Below are positions 58,125-64,000 of a stretch of DNA of 64,000 nt, one piece after another. The stretch spans positions 4,526,001 through 4,590,000 of the forward strand of contig JAQJZZ010000010.1 of the NCBI GenBank assembly GCA_030077755.1, read 5' to 3'. Source of the stretch: Filosporella fistucella (lineage: Eukaryota > Ascomycota > Leotiomycetes > Helotiales). The translations under genes were made by a program, and so were the position numbers. Below the pieces are notes generated by a model that was not told the origin of the DNA, did not search any database, and was given only the letters and a program-made list of their open reading frames with translations. Positions within the stretch are counted from its first letter, which is position 1. Every line of letters starts with the position of its first letter.

Positions 58125-61100
58125 TCATTCAATATCCTGGACGACCTCGTCTGGCTTTCTCGGGTCGAACCACGCTACCCTCCTGTCATCTCCACCTCTA
58201 GCACCGACGGTGACCCAAACATGCTTATATGGGACTTTGATGTTGACAATCTCGCGGTTGCCATACCATTTCAAGCGGCCTTCTGGAGTCATATCGCTGT
58301 TACCAATTCCTTCATTTTCAACCCATTCAGACACTATTTGCTTGATGAACTCGACTTTTTTCCGGAAGTCATTTGCTTGCGGAATGCCTTGGATCATGGG
58401 ATCGATCTCGGGACGTCGGCGACTGGCCGTCTTCGCTGTTCGGGTTGGCTTAGCCATAAAGTTGAGCAGTGTTTGTAGTGGGTAAGAGAGCTTCTGTCTG
58501 TCGTCAAGGGCGGTGGCGGACATGCTGCCTTTCATAGAAAGGTCTCGAGCGGCTTCGAGGGGAAGGTGATAGAAGTCACACCATGTTGCATCTGCTGAGA
58601 GAACAATTTTCGTATGATCGGGGAAGTTGAACTGAGCAGGAGTCAATAAGTTTGCTTTATCAAGAAGAAGGGTCACAAACCTGAAAGTGGCCATCGGCAA
58701 AAAGCCAACAGCCAACATCGCCAAATCTTTGATAGAAAGTAACAACTTTTCCCGCTGCTACGACTTCTGATTTATGTTTATCAGAAGAGCGAGCTAAAGC
58801 GTCGTCATACGCAAAATCCTGATCTCTTCCGAAAGCAGTCATGTAGTTGGCAAATTTCTTCCAGAGCACGATTTTCTCTCGCTTCCTGTCGTCCCAGTCG
58901 TCGACTCCCCTGGCAAGCTTCCCAATCTCATTGTTTGGGCCGACTATTACTTTATAGTTCTGTGGGTTGACTTTACCCCGGTATATTCCCTTCTCCCCCC
59001 TGTTTTCGTAGAATTCAATATTAGGCCCGGAGATGGGAACGATCTGATGACGATCGACGTAAGCGGCGTTGGTACGGTTCTGTAGATGACGCTCTGCATC
59101 TCGAACAACAATACACGAAGGAGGAAGAAGTCCCTTTTTCGCATCTGTTGGATGAGCTGGTGTACGTTTGAAGATACATCCTACACTGCCATTACTCAAG
59201 ATGTAACCAAGACCGAATTTATTAGTGTAGTCAACCCATTTGATGACGATAGTAGGGTGTGGTGGTGTAGACTTGGGCGGCATCGCAGTTGTCCGGCTGT
59301 TCAGAGCGCGTTCTAACTCGGTCTTGAATCGCATCACACCTTCCAAAACTGCGTCAGGAGAAGTGTTAGGTAACAGCTCCAATTTTTCTTTCGGGTTGAA
59401 CAATGACTCAGAATTCTTCAGAGACAATGTCGGCGTCTCGACTTGTCGTTTTCTCTCTGTCCCGATTGACTTGAGTTGATTGACCAAGTCTGCTGCCAAG
59501 CGGTCCTCGACTGCAGCAGTATCTTCGGATACCTCCGTTTCGGCTTTGCGATTCTTGGAGTTACGACTTGGAAAACTGAGCAGCGCCCGCGAGCCAGATG
59601 ACTGAGCTGGTTGACGTGTCTTTACAAGACGGCTGGACACACTAGATGAGGAACCTTGTGGTCGTCCTCGTTGCTGTGCGGCAAAGCTTTGAATAACTGG
59701 CGCAGAAGAAATGGCTGGAGCTTCCACTGGTTTAGCTGGAGAGTAGAATTTTTCCAATGCTTCTGCAGCTTGTTCAGCTCGCTCCCCTTTCTCTTTGGCC
59801 AATGCCTCCTGAACAGCAAGCCAGTCGGCAAATGGTCGATACACAACATCCTCAGGCAAAGGCACTGCTGGCGTTAAGCCAGCCTTTTCCTCATCAGCGA
59901 CTTCTCGGTACGTGCTGGTATAGTGAACGGGTGTTGGATTCCATGGACCAACTTGGCATTCAATACACATTTTCTTCAAGTTCCTCAGGTACAGACTAGC
60001 CCTGCCATTGCGCATTCCAATGGTGGAAAACTGGTTGGGCTCTGGATGGCGTTCTCGCAGAGACGGAACCATCTCTTCGTGTTGCGGAAGCCAGCCACAA
60101 GTGAAGAAAGGGTGTTGAACAATGGTATCTGGATCAGGTCTCTTCTCAGGAGCTTGAAGGAGCTGTGAGACAAGGTCTTTGGTTTCTTCAGAGATAAAAT
60201 TTTCTGACGTTTCCAATTTAGGCCAGTCATATTCTCGTTCTCGAGCTCTGCGGTAAATTTCGTCTGCGGTTGCGGATTGGAATGGAGGTTTGCCTGTGAG
60301 CATTGCGAAGCTAGTCATGTGAGCAGGTTGGCCTGAAATGCTTGGAAGATACATACATGATAATTCCCAAGCTCCAGATGTCGACTGCATGATCATGTCC
60401 ACCTTTGTCTTTCGATAAAATTTCCGGTGCAATGTAATTCGGGGTACCACAAAGGGTTGTTCGTCGACAAGCATTCCAGTCTTTGCCAGACATGAGCAGC
60501 GCAGCAAGTCCAAAATCACCAACCTTGACATCCATGTTTTGATCTAAGAATATATTTCCCATTTTCAAATCCCGATGGATTATGCCCTTCGAGTGCATGT
60601 ACTTGATAGCACCAGCCATTTGCACAGTCCAGTATCGCACCTCCGGCTCGGTAATATATTTTCTTTTCTTAACCATGTCCATTAACGATCCATTTGGGCA
60701 TAGCTCGAGCACGATGAATGTGCACTTCTCATATGAAAAAGCTCGGTGAAATGTGACGATATTTGGATGCCTCATTTTCGAATGGATTTGAAGCTCTGTT
60801 TGGAACTACTCATAGCGTTAGCCTGGCATATTCATGAGAGAAATATTCAATTACCTTTTGAGCCATTTTCTTTTGTGGCATATAGCTCTTAACAATCTTT
60901 AGAGCAAACTTGCGCTCAGGCATGTTTGCGAGACGTCCTTCATGACATATTGCGAATCCTCCCTTACCCAGACAACGACCGGTGAGATAAATAGCTCCAT
61001 TGGGGCAATCAATGCTAGGTGGTTCGTGTACTTCGGGCGGAGGGGCTGGAGGGTGATCTTTCTCCTTCGTTGTCAACTTAGATGGCACTGATTTTTTGGG

Positions 61101-61724
61101 AGCCGGATTTTTGGCTCGGAGATGGGCATTGACATCTCTAGGTGACAAAGCTTCCATATCTATGCCTTCCGGGAAGATGCACTCCCAAGCGATATATGGC
61201 TTTGCCGCTTCGAAGAGAGGATCAGTGTGTTGATGATATGTTTGCTTGTCGACTTTGACCTTCTTTTGTGCCCACCGAAACAACAAGTCTATTGCAATGA
61301 GTTCCCTTATTTGCTCGTTCTCAGTCTCGTTGTGGTGACAATAGACCTGTATGGTACGAAAATTAGTAAAGAATGTCAAATTATGCTTCTGAGTATATCC
61401 TAATGGCCTGTAGCAGTCTCTCGGAATTTCCATGAATTGACAGAGGATTCTGCCCAAAATATCTAATGCGTCAACTTCACCAGCGCGAGGTTCGTGGGTC
61501 CAGATTCTTCTCATCAGTCCAGCGGTGAATAATTCATCGGTCCAAATTCGCGGTGAGCGGATGTAGGGTTTGGTGAAGAAGTTATGGCTGTACCATCCTT
61601 GCCAAACATACGGAGTGACCTTCTTTCGTAGTTCTTCGATGAATGCAGGACTGATATCATTGTGGAAAGATAGCCAATTGAATGGTGCCTCGAAGAGATC
61701 TCGTTCCCATTTCGCCAGGGCCAT
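58125..61724 (-). CDS. CDC5: Polo-like kinase (Cdc5/PlkA) with a long extra N-terminal region
   Basis: Four exons, 61724-60855, 60805-60357, 60310-58681 and 58631-58125, encode 1151 aa. Introns are 49, 46 and 49 nt (GTAATT, GTATGT and GTTTGT donors). The kinase domain starts near residue 243 with the loop LGKGGFA (252-258) and FALKIVK (Lys 276), then HRDLK (367-371), DFG (387-389) and the activation segment TTLCGTPNYIAPE. Two polo boxes follow: IVIKWVDYTNKFGLGY near 795 and GDVGCWLFADGHFQ near 965. Polo kinases drive mitotic entry, spindle and septation control. The gene differs from the usual plan in having about 240 residues before the kinase (WERDLFEAPFNWLSFHND, YIRSPRIWTDELFTAGLMRR) that look folded, not disordered, and that I cannot assign. 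The A. nidulans enzyme is of similar total length. Confidence 0.93.
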
Positions 61725-62418
61725 TGTCCAGGCTGGAATGAAGAATAGTAATTAAGAAGATGTTGAGCTTACAGATTAAGAAGAATCACAAATTTTTTGT
61801 GACAGTTAGCGACCATTAGCGAGAGTACAAAAGCGAATTCGAGGTCGGCATCGAAGGTTGGTTGAAGTCGAATTCAAATGTTGCAAAAATTGGTGGTCGA
61901 GAGGCGATGTCTGGTCGTGCTTCCAAAGTCGCGAACATTGGTAAATATCAAAAGTGGGTCACTTAGTTGGAGCGGCAACCGCGAAATAGACAATGGTCAA
62001 GACAGTGCCCTTCTGGCAATGTATAACGCCCAGCCTTGCCTAGAAATCAACTTGTATTCTTGTTGAACAAATTTGGAAATGAAACTTGAGCTCCTTTCAC
62101 CGTTGAAATGAATTTTGTGCCTCTTATAAATATATAAAAATCAACCTGGTAAAAACTGAGCATTCGCTCTGTTTGACGCTTGCAGTGCTCGATGCTCGGC
62201 TTACATAAACTTAAAGGCCCTCTGCTATTTTACTGTCGGATGCCTGGACAAAAGTAAAGACAACTCCAGGACAACATTCGCTGCTATGAGAACGAAATGG
62301 ACCCAGTAGATCGCAATTGGATGGTTGTATCATCATATCGGTAAATCGAGTGTGAGAATATCCTGCATGGACACACACTGCGGGTTTTACAACTATCAGT
62401 CGCTCCTAGGCTTTCACA
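61725..62418. promoter_or_regulatory. Divergent upstream region of the Polo kinase and OPA3 genes
   Basis: 694 bases between two outward-facing start codons, so it must carry both promoters. A TATA-like stretch (tataaatatataaaaat) is at about 62125-62142. No gene seen. Confidence 0.5.
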
Positions 62419-63110
62419 ATGGTCCCTCTTCCGCTCTTCAAGTTTGCCGCTCTTTTTGTGAGGCACATATCTAAATATGGTGCCGTATGTCTATAAAAGC
62501 TCTGCCAGATCATATTACTGACGTGAAGTAGAATTGGATCAAAGTACAAGCGCATGACCACCCGAAGTTCCGAACGATTGCAGCGCAATATGGCCAGACC
62601 ATGCACCAGATCAATATGCGAATGGCAGTAACCCTTCTCCGAGACGCTGCGGCAGAGAAGAGGGCGAGGGAAAAGGCGGAAGCTCCTACAGTCAAAACCG
62701 AGGAGCAGATGAAACACGACGAAGCTATGAAGGAGAAGAATGCTGTGAAGGACAAGGCAGCCCAAAAGGAGGCCCAGAAGAGTGTCTGGAGGCGGAAATT
62801 TAGACCTCTACCAGAAGCCAAGGCTGTCGATCTTTTTGCGGATGTAATTGGCGATACCTTCATTTTGCTGGTCGCGGGAGGACTCATACTTTACGAATAC
62901 GTCAAAGCGAGAGGAAAGCCAGACGTGAATGCCGAAAAGATTGCAGAGCTAAAGGGCAAGCTAGAAGAGTTGGAGAAACGAGAACGTGAGAACCGTGAGA
63001 AGCTTGAAGATTCAGAAAAGGAACAGAAGACTCGAGTTGAGACTTTGGAGCAAGCGCTGGAGGAAATGAGGAAAGCAAATGTTAAGAAGAAGCCATTGTC
63101 ATTTTCATGA
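62419..63110 (+). CDS. OPA3: OPA3-like mitochondrial protein
   Basis: Two exons, 62419-62484 and 62532-63110, encode 214 aa. The 47-nt intron starts GTATGT, has the branch TACTGAC and ends AAGTAG. The N-terminus VPLPLFKFAALFVRHISKYG is the family signature and acts as a mitochondrial targeting segment. It is followed by QAHDHPKFRTIAAQYGQTMH, a charged Ala/Glu/Lys helix, a hydrophobic span (VIGDTFILLVAGGLILYEYV) and a C-terminal coiled coil. Human OPA3 defects cause optic atrophy with 3-methylglutaconic aciduria; the protein affects mitochondrial shape, but its molecular activity is not settled. The true start at 62419 lies in the small first exon, not at the first ATG of exon 2. Confidence 0.92.
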
Positions 63111-63492
63111 CATTAGGGGGCGATTGGTGCTTGTGACTACTGCTACAATGGAGAAGCAGTATAGAGGATTTGAATGTTGTTTGCAACTACCACGCAGGAT
63201 TATGTCAACGCAGTTATTTTCAACAGTTACAGAATACCTGCGGGAGAGCAGAGAAGTTCTCGCTTGTGCCAGACTTCAGTGGAGACATTGACTCTCTCCT
63301 CTTACTATCTTATGTACATTCTACTCCAATGCAATAAACACCAATATTCTACGCTGAAACATCGGCCATTTGAAGATTCTGACCTGTGTCGGGTCTCCTG
63401 TCCACCTCGCCTTCTCTTGCGTTATTGTCTTCTCACTACCAAGCAATATCAGTCAAACAGCATTTCTGCACGGTGCCTCGTCTCACCAGGGA
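63111..63492. other. Short intergenic region
   Basis: 382 bases with the OPA3 3' UTR and the presumed promoter or leader of the next gene. Overlapping frames here are not supported. Confidence 0.35.
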
Positions 63493-64000
63493 ATGTTCTG
63501 CAGTTCCCTCAGGAAGAGAGCAGAGTGGGCTACAGTCCCACAGTTGTTGCTTTCAGGTCCAAAATGGAAAGGTAACATTAGTGAGATCACAATTCGAAAT
63601 GCATGCACTGATGATGCTCCCAAGAGCTAGATTTGAAGACGTATGATATAGCAGTTCCCATCCCTAGACCTCAAGAGAAAGGGAATATCGATTTCTTCCG
63701 ACTAATTGCGCTTTCTTCCGTTGATCTTCAAGACCTAGTCGCATCAATGGGGCGTGTAGAACGATTCTACAATCAGACTGGTGGTAAAGACGTCGGCATT
63801 GTTTTCTTACTCCAAGAGACAACCCCAAAAGGAAGTGGCATAACCGATTATATGAACCTGCAAATTAGGTATGCTGTTGTTCATCACTCAATGCCCGTTT
63901 TGACTCTAGCAGCTTGCTTCAGGATTATGAGATGCCAATTCTACCAGTTCATTCGCTCTCGAGCCTCCAAAAGACACTATCCACTTTCCAAAGGGATCTT
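63493..64000 (+). CDS. 5' part of a conserved fungal gene of unknown function, cut by the window end
   Basis: Three exons are visible: 63493-63571, 63625-63868 and 63913-64000 (continuing). Intron 63572-63624 (53 nt) starts GTAACA and ends CCCAAG; intron 63869-63912 (44 nt) starts GTATGC and ends CTAGCAG. The joined frame gives SGPKWKELDLKTYDIAVPI, then NIDFFRLIALSSVDLQDLV, RVERFYNQTGGKDVGIVFLL and, after the second splice, LLQDYEMPILPVHSLSSL. The tempo of conserved-looking blocks (VERFY-TGG, GIVFLL) fits a small group of fungal proteins that I recall only as hypothetical, with no known role. The start at ATG 63493 is the first in frame after a stop but is uncertain. The acceptor at 63909/63912 is a tandem CAGCAG-like site, so one residue may vary. 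Confidence 0.6.

Overview
The window is nuclear DNA of a filamentous ascomycete (Pezizomycotina). The signs are genes with short introns (most 44-119 nt, with GTATGT/GTAAGT donors and CTAAC/CTGAC/CTAAT branch sites), long intergenic regions, and typical mould proteins: a class IV chitin synthase, a CaaX-ended Skt5/Chs4 activator, a CYT-4 type mitochondrial RNase, a DUF3605 protein and GPI-anchored wall proteins. Protein flavour suggests Leotiomycetes (Botrytis/Sclerotinia relatives); this is inference only. I see no rRNA, convincing tRNA, CRISPR array or intact transposon.

Layout. 0-9.6 kb is gene-dense: the 3' end of a probable transcription factor, an FMP42-type MFS transporter, a FolB/dihydroneopterin-aldolase protein (-), then a head-to-head chromatin pair (ING/PHD protein - and Hos2 histone deacetylase +), and a DUF3605 N-acetylglucosamine-induced-type protein (-). 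9.6-15.3 kb is sparse, with a spliced 122-aa membrane protein and a cysteine-rich small secreted protein. 15.3-27.6 kb holds UGP1 (UDP-glucose synthesis, with a 676-nt first intron), a PSI-like membrane protein, cnxG (molybdopterin synthase small subunit) head-to-head with cyt-4, a GPI-anchored Ser/Thr-rich protein, and a 1059-aa BRE4/DUF2421 membrane protein (-). 27.6-32.4 kb has no visible genes. 32.4-39.0 kb has a WD40 protein (+) and a Scw11/btgE GH17 glucanase (-). After a 4-kb gap come class IV chitin synthase (-, 43.1-46.8) and its predicted activator Skt5 (+, 51.6-53.8), divergent across 4.8 kb. 54.4-57.6 kb contains a many-exon zincin-like (HExxH) gene that I cannot read without frame breaks. 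The window ends with a Polo kinase carrying a long extra N-terminal region (-), OPA3 (+) and the 5' part of another gene (+).

How the genes connect. Several encode parts of cell-wall building: UGP1 makes UDP-glucose for glucans, the class IV chitin synthase needs Skt5 for activation, the GH17 enzyme trims beta-glucan, and a GPI protein is wall-bound. Mitochondrial functions recur too (CYT-4, OPA3, possibly FMP42). Head-to-head pairs (ING/HOS2, cnxG/cyt-4, Polo/OPA3, chitin synthase/Skt5) share upstream regions. All exon structures here were inferred by eye from splice consensus and reading frame.
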